Source: Turritopsis dohrnii
Lineage: Eukaryota; Cnidaria; Hydrozoa; Anthoathecata; Oceaniidae
Length of the DNA: 64,000 bases
Assembly (NCBI GenBank): GCA_027922465.2
Contig: BQMF02000006.1
Coordinates: 682,001 to 746,000, forward strand
Direction of reading: 5' to 3'
Position numbers and translations under genes: made by a program. The notes below the pieces were generated by a model. It did no database searches. It worked only from the letters and a program-made list of their open reading frames with translations, and was not told the origin of the DNA. Shown here piece by piece: positions 1 through 12,139 of this stretch. How positions within the stretch are numbered: position 1 is the first letter of the stretch; the number at the start of each line of letters is the position of its first letter.

Positions 1-936
1 CGTGTGTTAAAATATCGAATCTCCCCTTTGTACCACCCTTCTCGTACAAGCATTTAGCAAATTTTTCAAAATTTAAAAAGATTTCAGGCTGTCTTTTATT
101 ATTATATATAAACCATCACGAAGAAAATAGATGCATATACTGTAATAATTGCAAAGCTAATTGGCGAATGGGTTTTTCACCTGGCGTGGAGAACTTTTCT
201 CCTATTATAAATAGTGCTATTATAAAGGCGCAATTTTTTTCTTCAGATATTTGATTTCGTATTAAGAACGTCAATAAGAACATCTGAGGCTCAAATTTAC
301 TGAAAAATAAGCACATCCAGGCTCAGCCAAAATTAAGGTGTTCTAATAAAAAACAAACGTGTATATAACCATCACAGATGTAATACAACCACATGTTGTT
401 CAATGGCTATTTCTGTTCTCTCTTCATCGACGCTCGACTACATGATTTCCATTATCACTTAAGTAATGGAGCGCTACAAAGATTTTCATCGAAACCACAC
501 CTTTCACCGGTTGGTTTTTATAACATTACTGCTAGCCAACAAGCGTAGGTTCGTTAGTTTGTACTAATAAACCATTGTTTATAGATATAAAGTGGACATT
601 CACGGTAGTGGTATAAGTGTCTTGTCAATGAGCTATAATGCATAACCTAGATTGATTATCTAAGAAACTACCCTGTTAACAGAATCGAGTCGGACCAAAC
701 ACCCGAAGCCCGGAAATGTTTCAATCAAAATAGAATTTACTTTCACACATTTTAAGGTAAGCATGACGTCATACGAGGTTCTCGACACAGAAGATTTTAA
801 GCCATCATGCAGATTTTCCACTTACTTCCACTTATATACGCGTATCGTATTGTATCGTATCGTATCGAAATCTAACGTCTGATTGGCGAGATTGGTTGAT
901 CTTGATACGTTTTGGTTTCGAAACATGAAAAGTTGC
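1..936. other. Intergenic, no gene seen
   Basis: I see no coding exon here. Positions 265-345 read as a decayed fragment of the TAAGAACA/CTGAGGCTC repeat family that also forms the large element at 58018-59186. Positions 841-870 hold a short degenerate CGTAT-type simple repeat. Confidence 0.5.
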
Positions 937-1440
937 CTTATTCTAGGAAATTAACGTCCAAGAAAATTAGCGTTAATTTTATATACGCTAATTTTATGTG
1001 GCGTTAATTTTACGTACATTTATTTCATAAGTCACTGATTTAAAATACGTCATTTCAGGATCCCTGGTCATTTCTCGAAAAATATCGTAACTTTACTGTT
1101 AGGGATTGTTCACAAATGACGTCAACCATTTTTTCAAGATTTTTGACCCCCCCCTCCCCCCTCTGTCAACCTGCGTCAACTTTGCGTTGCCCCCTCCCCC
1201 TCAGTTGACGTCATCGTTTGAGAAGACATTTTCATAAGAAACTTTTACTTAATTAGAAAAATCAAGTTTCTGCAAAATTGTGTGGGTTGACATCAACTAG
1301 TATCACATCCCCTCCCCCCTCCCCCGTCAACCAGCGTCAACTTTAGTATTTATTTTAAGATTTAATTTCTTTTGCGTTAATTTTCTTCGCGTTAATTTCA
1401 CCCGCGCTAATTTTCTAGGGTTTTAATGTCCTAGAATAAG
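937..1440. mobile_element. Short inverted-repeat DNA element (MITE-like)
   Basis: The left end starts CTTATTCTAGGA and the right end finishes with its reverse complement TCCTAGAATAAG. Similarity between the ends continues inward through AGAAAATTAGCG. The 504-base interior has no open frame and contains C-rich tracts near 1147 and 1310 and repeated GCGTTAATTTT words. I could not identify a target-site duplication, so the superfamily is open. Confidence 0.6.
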
Positions 1441-1723
1441 ATAAAATGAGCAATGCAATACGCGTTCGAAATTTTTTGAAACATAAGAACAATTATCTCG
1501 AGAACCAACCAAATACGTAAATACGTAAGGGGAAATCCTGCTTTAATCTATAAAATTATATCCATTTATTTGTGTTCTTTCAAAGTCTTTTCAGCAATTT
1601 CATGTTCTTGATCTCCTCATTGAGAGACTGGTTTGTTCCAAATATGCTTAGTATGCACAAAACATTGCTATGTTTATTCTAAGTAAAAAAGTAATAGGTA
1701 CAAAACATTTATTCAAGCAGCCG

Positions 1724-2290
1724 CAGTTGCCCCTCGATAAGTGGAACTTTGGAGGGACCGAAAAAAATGGTTCTACTTAGCGAATGTTTCACTTATCCAA
1801 AGTGTTTTCAAAAAACTTTAATTTCGTCAAAAAACGCAGTTCTGGGAAAAAATTTAGAAGCTCCAAAAATATGAGTGCAATAAAAGGTTCCCAGATGGGT
1901 AAAATAAGACTAGCGAGTTCAATTTATGAGATTTACTTTTATATAGTGACTTAATACGAAACTTAACAACTTTTTAGTATCTGTAGAAGAAACGTTCGTT
2001 TTAAGCGACTTGTCAGTTCTTTTTTGACTAACCTGGATAAATTCACGATCGATGAACGTCTTCCATCTTCTTCTAAAAATAGGCTTAAGTTTGAAAATCG
2101 AGCAAAAGTTCCAGTTACGATGGTGTAATTTGACTCAAAAGACCAGAAAAATGGTTCCACTAATCCGGGGTTCCACTTATCCGAAGGAATTAACAGAGTT
2201 TGATAAGGAAAATCCAAGGGACTAGGGAATATGGTTCCTCTTAATGAAAGTTCCACTTATCATGGGTTCCACATTATCGAGTGGCAACTG
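1724..2290. mobile_element. Non-autonomous pogo/Tigger-like element
   Basis: The ends are imperfect inverted repeats: CAGTTGCCCCTCGATAAGTG on the left, and the reverse complement of the right end reads CAGTTGCCACTCGATAATGT. An initial CAGT and a TA after the right end suit the pogo/Tigger branch of Tc1-mariner. The left TA is absent, perhaps mutated. The words TTCCACTTATC and GGTTCCACT recur inside. No transposase frame is left. Confidence 0.5.
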
Positions 2291-3050
2291 TATTCGTATT
2301 ACATTCATAAACAAATGACCAAAATTCTATAAAACCTTCCAACTAAACCTTTTTATACTAGTATATTATAATACTTTCTCTAATAGACAGTTTCATTAAT
2401 TCCGTCAGTTTCGATCTTTACATTTGTAAGCTTTAAAAATTACCACATTTTTTTACATCAAAAATGTTGATGCGACCCTCAAGATCTTAGGTCTTTTCTG
2501 TTATCCGATTAGAGCAGCATTCGAAAAAATTTGTAAAGATTGAATATGACATAATTAATGGAAGGTCTATTAATAAATAAATAAATAAATAAATTCGTTA
2601 GTGCTGATAAATTTCTTAAAACCTAACGTTCATCAAAGAGAGAAAATCAATTACCGAAAAAGATTGATTGACAAGCATCTCCACCTGTCAATTACCCAAA
2701 GAGGACAGCATATTGTCGATGGATAGCATCGAAAAATGTTAACCATTTTTTGAAATCAACTTTACGCTTCCTTAAAAGGTACGATATGCACGATAGGGAC
2801 GCACTTGGGAAACGTCTGCCAAGAGAGTAGCCCAATACGACAGTGAGGAAACACGATACCTGGTTTCCTATGAGGTTTTTGAGAAAGAATGAAGCGGCTA
2901 ATGTAGACAAGTGTGCAAAACAGGAACAGGAACGGGAATAGTTTCCTGTAATTATTTGTTACCTCACAGAAATGTCAATGGAAATGCTAGTCTAGTGAAT
3001 TGAGATAACATTTTGCTTATGAGTAAATTTTTTTTCCTATAGCAACAAAA
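2291..3050. other. Gap downstream of FPGT; AAAT microsatellite
   Basis: No gene is seen. A short AAAT simple repeat lies at about 2570-2594. The stretch holds the region beyond the inferred 3' end of the minus-strand FPGT gene. Confidence 0.5.
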
Positions 3051-3051
3051 C

Positions 3052-3057
3052 TTTATT
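3052..3057 (-). terminator. AATAAA polyadenylation hexamer overlapping the FPGT stop codon
   Basis: On the minus strand the last codons read CAT GAA TAA A, so the TAA stop is part of an AATAAA hexamer. If used, the 3' untranslated region would be only a few tens of bases. Whether it is used is inferred, not seen. Confidence 0.5.
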
Positions 3058-6000
3058 CATGAATATCTTTTCGTAATTTCCGTCGCATCGCCAGAACCTC
3101 TTGTAGGTCTTTCAGTTTTAAAACATCAGCCATTGAGTATAGTCCATCAGAAGCTGCAGGATGAGCTGGTCGCTTAAAGTTTCGATTCAAACGGCAAGCC
3201 TCTAACATGCTAGCACCATTTTGTAGAGCATCTTCAGGTCGACGGAAAGCGGGAAACAATTTGGCATGCCATAAGTTGTACATGTCACAATCTTCAGGCC
3301 AAGGATCCTGCAATGATACATGATGAGTAAATAATGTTGAATATTACCATTTACGAAAAGTAGAAAAGAAATATATAGCAATACTACCTGGAAGGAGCTG
3401 AACCTTTTAAGAGCTTCGTTGAACGGAATGCCAGAATATTTTAAACTGCTGCAATCTTCACGATTTTCAGCACATTTCTTCAAATTGTCGTCAACTCCAA
3501 AAGCAACAGTAACATATAATGGTTCATCTTTATCGCGTATAACAACAGTGTGTAGAAAAGACTTTTCAGGGACTTCAACTCCTGCTGGGAAGACATTGTT
3601 ACTGATAATCGAAGAATCTCCTATAGAATTGGACAGATTCAAAGTGGTGTATTCTACGACAACGTTTTCTCCAAGACCAACAGAAGAATTCATCAGTGAA
3701 TGGATGATGATGTTATTAGGCTTGATCGCCACCTTCTGGTCTGCAAATTTAACAACAGCATGATTGGATAATCCCATCTCATATCTAGAAAAAGATTCAG
3801 GACAAAAATATATATTCAAGTTTACAAGTTTACACTCTTCAGTTCTGCGAAGTAGATTCAAAACCATTTAAACCGTCCCATGAGGTACAGACATTAATCA
3901 GGAAAATCAATCTGCGATCCTCGTTTCCATACATTACGTCATTCTAGTATTGTGTACCCTTTACCTCGTTTTTAATGAAAACGATAATGACGTGTTCATG
4001 ATAACATTGATCATAAAGTTTTATGGATCGCAAATTCACAAGTAGCATGACTTGGTAAAGCCTTGAAAAATACAGGTGTTCTTATCAAGTTTAAAAGTAT
4101 TGAAGCACTTTGAAAACGCAGTTTAATAACACCTTCATATGTTAAGACTAATTTAGTTTTCTCATTGTAGGATTTTTCAATATTGGTAAAAAAGATTAAC
4201 AATTCCATATTGGTTACATACCGAAATGCCTGATCCTCACAGAAATTTTCAATATATTCTTTGGTTGTTCCGATGTGATAGAATTTCGAATTCTTGAGCA
4301 GCAAAACATTATGTTGGACATTTCGCAGTATAGCAAATATTTCTTCTCTTGTGCTCACAAGCGATGGAAGTGCAATAGTAACATTTTTTGTACTGCGGCA
4401 ATAATCTTTAGTGGCATCAGGACCCAACGCTTGCAAGAAATCCCCATAAGCATCTATTTCACACTGGATGCCACCACGCTTGTGAGCCCAATTTAAAAGC
4501 AACATGCCTGTAGGCATGTCCATATAGTAATTACTATCAGAATAGACGTATTCCTGACCGTCTTTTATAAACACTGCTTTGAAATTACGCATCTCTTCCT
4601 TTGTTGGTTTGTGAAGAAACCTACGGCATTTTGCTACAGATGATGAGCAACTTGACTTTTTGTCACACTAGATAATAAAATGATAAAATCATCAGCAATG
4701 CAATGGAGTGCAATCATATTTGTTTTGAAAACACATCAAAATACCTCTTCTAAGTTTTCAATGACATGAACACCATGGGTAGTTCCAATTTCAATTGGAG
4801 ACGGGTATGCCATTGAAGTGAATCCAGGATTGTTGAGGTTCCATTCATCTCCTTCAAGTTCATACAATTCAATACAATCAGCACTACTCACAATAACACC
4901 TGGCTTCATTCTTTTAGGAAAATCAATGTACATTGACAATTTCAATTCTAACATTTGGTAGAGAGGATCACCTAAAACATGAATTAATGTTTTTTACCGA
5001 CTTATTTTTATACCACAATTCATTTCATTTAATTTAATTCATTTGGATTTGGTTGAATTATGTTTATCAAATGAAATGAAACATTAAGCGGAAAATACAT
5101 TGTGTGTTTCATCACATGTGTCAAGACTCATAGTGTATTTTAGGGAAAGTCATGAGTTTTTCGGTGTTGTGTCGAAACACATGTGTCAAAAAAAAAGTTC
5201 AACATGTCGAACTTTGTGTCAAAACACACATTTTCTAGCCAATCAGCTTTGAGAATTGCACTGTGGCAAGTGAGTTTGCATTTGATTTAGTTGTTCTTTC
5301 TTTGAAAAGTCATATGAGAAGTGAACTTGAAGTGAAAATAACCTAGGTATAAGTTGCTTCTTTTGTGATATCATTTTTTATTAAACATGATATCTCATTA
5401 AAACTTTCTGGTGTCATTCTGAAAAAGTTTTTATAATTTTGCCATCTTCTAATCATAATTCATTTAACAGCTGACTGTGGCACCCATGTGTAACTTTCAG
5501 TGTGTGTGTATACACTGAATGTATGTGATTTTTTTATGCATCAAGAAGTGAGCAAAAACTAGTGGGTTTCTAAAACTCATAGTATATTTCCTGCTTTAGT
5601 TAATCAAATTATCCCAGGGGTCAAAAGAGCAATGAAATTCTAAAAAAGAAATAGTATTAATTTTTGCACATAGCCATTTTGCGTATAATTTGATACTAAT
5701 TTTCACACATCTCTGATGAAAATTAGTACACAAAAATTTCTGCCATTAAGGTCCTATGAATAACGAGGGTCAACCCATTAGGACTGCTATCAATGTACCC
5801 AGCTGTATTGTTCTATCTCCTAGCAAAACACAAAGTAATTTTCTGCGTTAATGCCCAGTCTTTATAAAATCTACATACCTAAAGGTAATGCGGTATAAAT
5901 TTTGCCAAGTAGACTAGCTGAAGGTAACCTTTGACTATAACCACCAGACAACAAAATCAATACTTTAAGTTGCATGAGTTTTTCGTTGTAAATATCTCTC

Positions 6001-6320
6001 AGTTGATCAAGCACAGTAATCACACCACCGCCATTTCCAACTTTCACACCAACAGGATCATTTATAACATGATAAGTTGTTAACGGAAGTTCATTTCGAG
6101 AAATCTTTTCTTTCAGCTGGACTTCATATGCTTTTTTCTGTTCCTCATCCAACGCACTTAACACAACTATATCCCAAAAATCGTTGCCACATTGTTTACC
6201 ACGAATTCTTTCAAACTGTTCATATTTTTTCAAAGTGGCCTTTCTAATGATTGTTGATAAATGATCATATCCATTATTGTTGTAAGTTCCATTTTGAGTA
6301 CAGCTGTTATTTTTCTCCAT
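3053..6320 (-). CDS. FPGT: Fucose-1-phosphate guanylyltransferase (GDP-L-fucose pyrophosphorylase), 588 aa
   Basis: Joins fucose-1-phosphate and GTP to make GDP-L-fucose in the cytosolic fucose salvage route. Five exons in transcript order: 6320-5879, 4971-4745, 4667-4222, 3784-3388 and 3307-3053. They sum to 1767 bases with no frame break and all introns are GT-AG. The protein matches the animal family along its whole length (human about 590 aa): a GNGGG loop at residues 95-99, the nucleotide-binding signature SGGYSQRLPSASLLGKIYTA from residue 125, then EIDAYGDFLQALGP in exon 3, and a C-terminal left-handed beta-helix-like part in exon 4 (IIHSLMNSSVGLGENVVVEY). The ATG at 6320 lies 4 bases after a pyrimidine-rich AG, compatible with a spliced-leader site. 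The stop codon overlaps an AATAAA. Nothing looks broken. The fused fucokinase arrangement known from plants is absent. Confidence 0.95.
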
Positions 6321-7048
6321 TATCCTTAAAGAAATTGTTAATTTTTTATACTGATACTACGGAATAATCAGAAATATATTTAAATTTTGTGACTAGAGTC
6401 TTCTAAGTAAAAACTAGTAAGTCAACTTATGTAATGCAATGTATGTAATGCAACCTGTGGTAGTTGTAATGGAATTTTGTTTCGACTCTCAACGAGGCTG
6501 CAAAAAATACAAAATTATTAAGGTAACCTAAATGGGCAGATTAAACCCAAGGAAGTATAGAAACACAGACAAAAATGCCAGAGATAGAAAGGACAGGATA
6601 GAATGAGACCAGAAACTAGAGGACTGAATACGCAAGACTGAATAACAGGCAAGAACCTGGAAAAGACTAAAACACAAATAAGGAAAAATGAACTAAAACG
6701 CTAAGTCTTACTACAAAACTTACTGAAACATGAAGTGCATCCATGTAGAACACTTCCACAGAAAATACCAAGGTAACGAATGTATAAACTTAGAACTACA
6801 ACAAGTTATTAAGTATTAAGTACACTGGCTATGCTGGAGACAAACACAGAACAGCCAGCTGGTTCAACATTTAAAATAGAACAAGAGATTTAACAGGAAA
6901 TGGTCAATTCATAAATAAGAAGCCACAAGTAGTCTGCAAGTGGTAATCATGTCCCATTAAGCTTGAATTGCCTACACAAAACCAATGTCAAGAAGCGTAT
7001 TTTGCTCTGTGGCTGTGGCATTTTTGCAACCTTCATTGACTAGCAGTG
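6321..7048. other. Upstream region of FPGT, no gene seen
   Basis: AT-rich sequence without a convincing exon or repeat boundary. It should hold the FPGT promoter (on the minus strand), but I recognise no specific element. Confidence 0.4.
6325..6340 (-). promoter_or_regulatory. 3' splice acceptor immediately before FPGT ATG
   Basis: The minus strand reads CAATTTCTTTAAG, then GATA and the start codon. The AG is 4 bases upstream of the ATG. It could be the acceptor of a 5'-untranslated intron or a spliced-leader addition site. Similar sites precede HSCB, the receptor gene and glycogen phosphorylase. Confidence 0.45.
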
Positions 7049-7600
7049 CTACAGAATTATGATAAAACATTTTATTTTATAAGTAAGTGAGAATTTAAAA
7101 ACTTGAAAGATTTCATCAGGGAGGTTTGAATTTAAATAATTGTAGACAAATGTGTTATTGAGAACCTTGACAAGGGAGAAGATAGGGAGGGTATTAAGAT
7201 CATGAAAGATAGTAATTGAGGGAGATCTAAAATTTGAAAAGGTGATTATCAAACAGCCTTCTTTCGTAAAATAAAAGCTCTGTTATTGATATACATTTTG
7301 GGAGGCCTCAAACTTGACAACCATATCTCAAATGAGAATCGAAAATTGCAAAAAGATTGACCACAAAACCCACAGACAAACGAAATGACGAAGTTTAAAA
7401 AGTGCTCCATTGGCTTTGCCTAATTTGAAGCAGAGACTTGAAATTTGTTTATTCCAAGATAAATTTTGATTAAGGAATATTCTAAGGTATTTGATGGAAT
7501 GACATGGGTACAACCATCTGCCATGAAGTTTTAGTCTAAAGAAAGTAGCATTAGGTCTGCCTGGGGGTCTAAAAAGAATATAGTGCTCCTATAAGCATGC
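7049..7600 (-). mobile_element. Decayed LINE reverse-transcriptase fragment (C-terminal part)
   Basis: Minus-strand frames give pieces typical of the post-catalytic part of non-LTR reverse transcriptases: IKYLRIFLNQNLSWNKQISS, CFKLGKANGALFKLRHFV, then in another frame DSHLRYGCQVWG, then RSPSITIFHDLNTLPIF and FVYNYLNSNLPDEI. The frame changes twice and stops intervene, so the copy is dead and truncated at both ends. The pattern resembles Jockey/CR1-type elements; the clade is not certain. Confidence 0.7.
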
Positions 7601-10600
7601 CATGCTTTGTATGCAGGGTTCTTTGTTGTTGATAAAAACTTGTGTCTTGAAAAGAGAATACCAGTTTATTCCTGTTACTTTTGGCAATATATTTCAAGCA
7701 TTTTTCTACTATTCTTTCCCCTTCTGCTTCTTATTTTTCACGATAATTGCAGCTAAATATCAAAGATACAAAAGAATTAATTTTTTATTTTTGTATATAC
7801 TCTTTCTATTTTAAATTGGTATTTTTATTTATATACTGTAATGCAAAGCTTGCCAAATTGGTTCTATAAAACAAGCCTTGGTGTGTGTATATATGAGTGA
7901 TGTTCAAAATATCAATAGCAGTACAAGTCAAAGTTTTCTGCAGTTAGAAAGAGAATTGCAAAAAAGCTCATTTCCTGAATTGTTCTTATTTTACAAGAAA
8001 TTCAAACTCATCTTGTTCATATTTTTTGAAAAAGGGATTTAAACGAGCCTTTTTTGTTACTGCAGTTGGTATCTGAACAAAAAACTACTCTATACTTCTA
8101 TGGGTTCAATATAAGCAGGGGTTGATCCAGGAAATTATTTTGGGCATGGGTAGTAATAGTGACACAAGGTCGACAGCCTTTTCAAAACACCAAAGGTGTG
8201 TACATCGCACCTGGGGGTCTGGGGGCAGGGGCCGAAGGGCCCCAAATCTCAGCGTATTTAAGCTTTAAGCAGCTTCATCATTATGAGGTACAAGGCCGCG
8301 CTAGCGCATGCTATAACACTCCTAGAGTTATTAAAGACGCACGTTTAATCACGCATATAGATACTCTTTTAAAAATATCAACTATATATACGAACTAAAA
8401 CATGTTCAACGTATTGACAATGAAGGATAACTTAGGATTTTTAAGCAATTCTTCGCTGTTACTAGGGAGAATGACCACCATTGCTAAGGTAATTTTGAAG
8501 TTTCCTTCGTTATACGAATTCATTTGTTCACCTAACGAAAGAATATAAAAACGTAAGTGGTACCAAGACTCATTTTGGCGTTATTTAATGAAATTAAAAA
8601 GCATCTTTTTACAATAGCACAGTGAAAGATCATGCTTTGAAACATCTTATTACTTTTCGTGGTGGTTAACGAAAACAAATTGACACTGAATGAGGAATAT
8701 TAATGTTTTTAGAGAGAATATGGCCTGTTATATTTTCATTAGATTGTTTAGTAATAAGCAAGAGAAGCATTCCAAAGTATTTCTGTATATAGTTATTTTT
8801 TGCACAACTAGTATCGAATTTGGGCACCCGAATTCGATGTCCCCAAACCTGTATACCAATGTCGAGATTGACTTAAATCGACCCCTGGATACATGTTTCA
8901 ATATTTAACATCATCATTTAGCATTTTCACCTTGGGTTTATATAATTGGGATTGGGTGTTAATTTTCCAAGTCTTCTATATTTTTACTGCTACAAATTAT
9001 TCAATTGTAATTGCTACCCCTTGATAGCTTATATACAGTATAAGAAATGCAATGGCAGCATACACCTGAAGATATTCACTAGAACAAAAAGCTGATGATT
9101 TTGATGAGTATGGATGCATGTGACCAAGATCTTTTTGTTTTAATTTGTTTTGATGGTACACTCTGTTTTGATAAGTCTTGAAGCTACCAAATAATTCATG
9201 TTACCTACTCAAAAGTGAATTCTATTACCAATACCATTTGTTATAATAAAAAGCATAAAAAACATCTTTTGCACAATTTCCTACTAAAATAAAGCTAAAA
9301 TTTATTATGTCGAACCATTAAAAAATCCCACAAATAGATCTTATAAAAGTTTGATTGTGTTAAACTATTAAAAGTTTTGGTTTTTTTGCTCTTTTCTTTT
9401 TATATATGTTGTGATTTCCAACACATGTATTTGATGTTCTATAGTTGTGCGATTTGTAAATCTTGAGCATATCCATTGTGTGACAGTTTCTTATACTCTT
9501 TAATAGTCAAACCAAACTGAACAACCCATTCATTGATCATTTATAACTAATTATGGGTGGTTCTGCTAGATAATTTATTAATGGCAATAACATAATAATA
9601 ATGCCAATAAACGCAGCAGAAATAATATCAATGTCACAGAATACGATGTAAATCATGTCCTAAACATATAAAGTAAAGGGATAAATTTCCTTTTTACCTA
9701 AAACTCACAGCCATACTCACATGACATCAGCCTTGAAAATTGTTTGTCTGTATGTTATTGTAAGCAGCATAAACTTAAATCACTGCCTCCACGTAACACA
9801 TAAAATAAGATTACGTAATAAACATTGTCATCAAAATGTAAACCGGTGTGTGTCACTAATATTACAATCATAATAAGATTGTTCGACAGATAAAGTGAGT
9901 TGCACGGCAACTTTTGTTTATGCACTTTCGAAATCGAATTACGCCGATGCTCCAAAAAACACCCAGATCAGGCGTTGTTGCAAACGCTATTTCGCCCTTC
10001 CCTATGGGCAAATAATTTATTTTCTGTTTCAAAATTTTTCATAACAACTATGTTGCAATTTTAGTTTTGGATAGTTACTTTGCATTTTACAAAACAAAAT
10101 TTGTGTATACCATGAAATGAAAAGCAAATTTTCATTGTATAGCTGCTCGCAAGTTTTTTCAGTCCACCTCTTTAAAAACGCCCTCGTGTTACATTATTTT
10201 AAGTCCCTGGGAGAGTTTATTAGAAAAAGTTGTTATATTTATTTTTTGAAATAATTTGAAATTTTTCCATTCAACATTTTTAAACATTACTGTCCTAAAT
10301 TATATTCCTAAATTACATTCCTCTAAATTACAAAAACGTTCTGCTCCCCTATAATCCTGCAAACGCCCATTGAGATTTCGTGACAGTTTCACACGTGAAA
10401 GGTTACCGCGTGAATATGAAGTCCGGCCAAAGATGAAAGAAAGTGCAGTGTCTATTCATGCATACCTCTTCATGTAGTTCATAAATTTTCCATGATTCAG
10501 CTTCGTTGGTTATTCTTTTAAACCTCATTCGCATTTGTGCTCATTGTGTTTGTTTAGCTCCAGCAGCAGGTAGCACAGGGGTTTTGCAGACAGAGGCCAA

Positions 10601-11039
10601 CGCAGAAGAGAGACGCTAACAACGTTGAAAAATAAATTGTGTGTGAGATTTATAAGCAGCAGTTTTGGTTGGCATACCAGAGGACTTTTTAAAATTTTAT
10701 ACTCTGTAATTGCAATAAAATGCACTCACCAATTGCTGGAAACAGTATGAAAAGTAGCAACGTGAAGATTTGAGGAAAACTAGGCAGCTACTTTAAATAT
10801 TCCACAAAATAAGGAATTTCAAAAAAAAATTTAGAGTGTGTGATGACCAAAATGTGTGTATCACACAATCAAAGAGTGTGAGTTGACATTATATGGTTTT
10901 GTGAAGTGAGCCTCTGTTAAGTAGCCTCCGTTAAGCCTCAGTTAATATTTTGTTCTATCCTGGAGACCATGCTAAAATGATAATATTCATAGATGGAGGC
11001 CCACATCAGTGAGTTACACTGCAATTTCCCTCTGGCCTA
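7601..11039. other. Intergenic, no gene seen
   Basis: AT-rich sequence with only short spurious frames. Positions about 8116-8245 (GGGGTTGATCCAGGAAAT followed by a GGGGGTCTGGGGGCAGGGGC tract) look like the GC-rich end of a transposon and are unlike their surroundings. Positions 7970-8010 resemble the TAAGAACA repeat family. I could not delimit either. Confidence 0.4.
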
Positions 11040-11368
11040 GGTAATATAATAATAAATAAAAAAATAAAATAAAGATGACAATGTAAATTGCCTAAAACTT
11101 CTTTAAACATTTCAAAACACTTACTCAGAACTTATTTGAACCACTCAAAAATCACCGAAAACAGTTTTGGCCTCTGTGGTGGAGGATCCAAGGCCAACAG
11201 TTTCCTGATGACGGCCAACAGTTTCCTGATGACGACCGACACTGCCTATGCGTTAAATATATGGAGTGGCTAATTATGATAAAAAAATTTATTACAATCT
11301 GATATTTTCAAAAACCACACAAACTTCTGAGATTAGACACTTGGAACGTGTTACCTGTTAAGAAACGT

Positions 11369-11605
11369 AGGTCTCATAATACAAATATACAATGAAGTAA
11401 AGGCCTGTAGGCGTTTCTCAAAGGGTCCAGGACCTCTTATGATGCACTGATCAGTTAACAGAGGCTGGCATCACGGAAAGTTCCTTTTGGAGGCTGATTA
11501 TTTTAAGCGTCCAAAACTGATTTGTTAATGGGGGCTGTTCTCATAATGCAAATATACCACGAAGTAAAGGCCTTTACACGTTTCCCAAAAGGTCCAGGAC
11601 CAACA
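11369..11605 (+). repeat. Direct repeat of about 65 bases, two diverged copies
   Basis: The segment containing CTCATAATRCAAATATACMA, GAAGTAAAGGCC and GGTCCAGGACC occurs at about 11371-11435 and again at about 11533-11600. The words CAGCCTCC and GTCAAAACACTCAG recur at 11620 and 11890, so 11000-11920 is probably one decayed element with internal repeats. No coding capacity is seen. Confidence 0.45.
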
Positions 11606-11705
11606 AATCAGTTTTGGATGGTCAAAACACTCAGCCTCCCTCAAGGCCAAAGCCACTGCAAGGAGTGGAGCTACATCTGGATGTTCATCAATAGCATTAA
11701 TCTCC

Positions 11706-11866
11706 CTGGCTAGCCTTCTCCCCGAAATACATCAGGGAATCGAGCTAGTTGCAGTACCTCCAGGAGTCATGACTTTTTCGACACCCGACCTCAGCGGGGT
11801 TTGAACCCTCAATATTGGGTTCGGTTCCTAAGCTCAATGCTTTAACCACTGACCCACTACTGCATA
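11706..11866 (-). mobile_element. tRNA-derived SINE
   Basis: Read on the minus strand, this begins with a tRNA-like head. An A-box-like TGGGTCAGTGG lies at 11846-11856 and a perfect B box GGTTCAAACC at 11798-11807, spaced as in an RNA polymerase III internal promoter. The head does not fold into a complete tRNA acceptor stem, so this is a SINE head and not a functional tRNA gene. The body continues to about 11706 through a short palindrome with CTAGC ends. No A-rich or simple tail was clearly delimited. Confidence 0.65.
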
Positions 11867-12139
11867 TATGTATATTATCAGTTTTTGACGGTCAAAACAC
11901 TCAGCCTCCGTTAACTGATCAATGGTGTAGTAACCCACACAGATGAAGAGCTCTGCGAAAGAGATGCATCAATGTTGTCTGTCGGCTCTATCATACCAAC
12001 GTTTTCAAAGTTTTTGTGTTTTAAGACTTCACTACAGATTGTAAGGTATCTTGGTTTCATAAAAAGTATTTGAAATAATCGAAATAACATGATGAATGAT
12101 TTCCTCACTGTCATATAATGCCATAAACTGCTCATCAAG

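Noticed and set aside
4011..4221. Continuation of FPGT exon 3 frame to a stop at 4011
   Set aside because: The frame stays open, but the family alignment is lost after residues CEDQAF. A GT at 4221-4220 joins exactly to the acceptor before ATATGAGATGGG and restores the match.
11706..11866. Functional tRNA gene
   Set aside because: The B box is perfect, but the 5' and 3' ends cannot pair into an acceptor stem.
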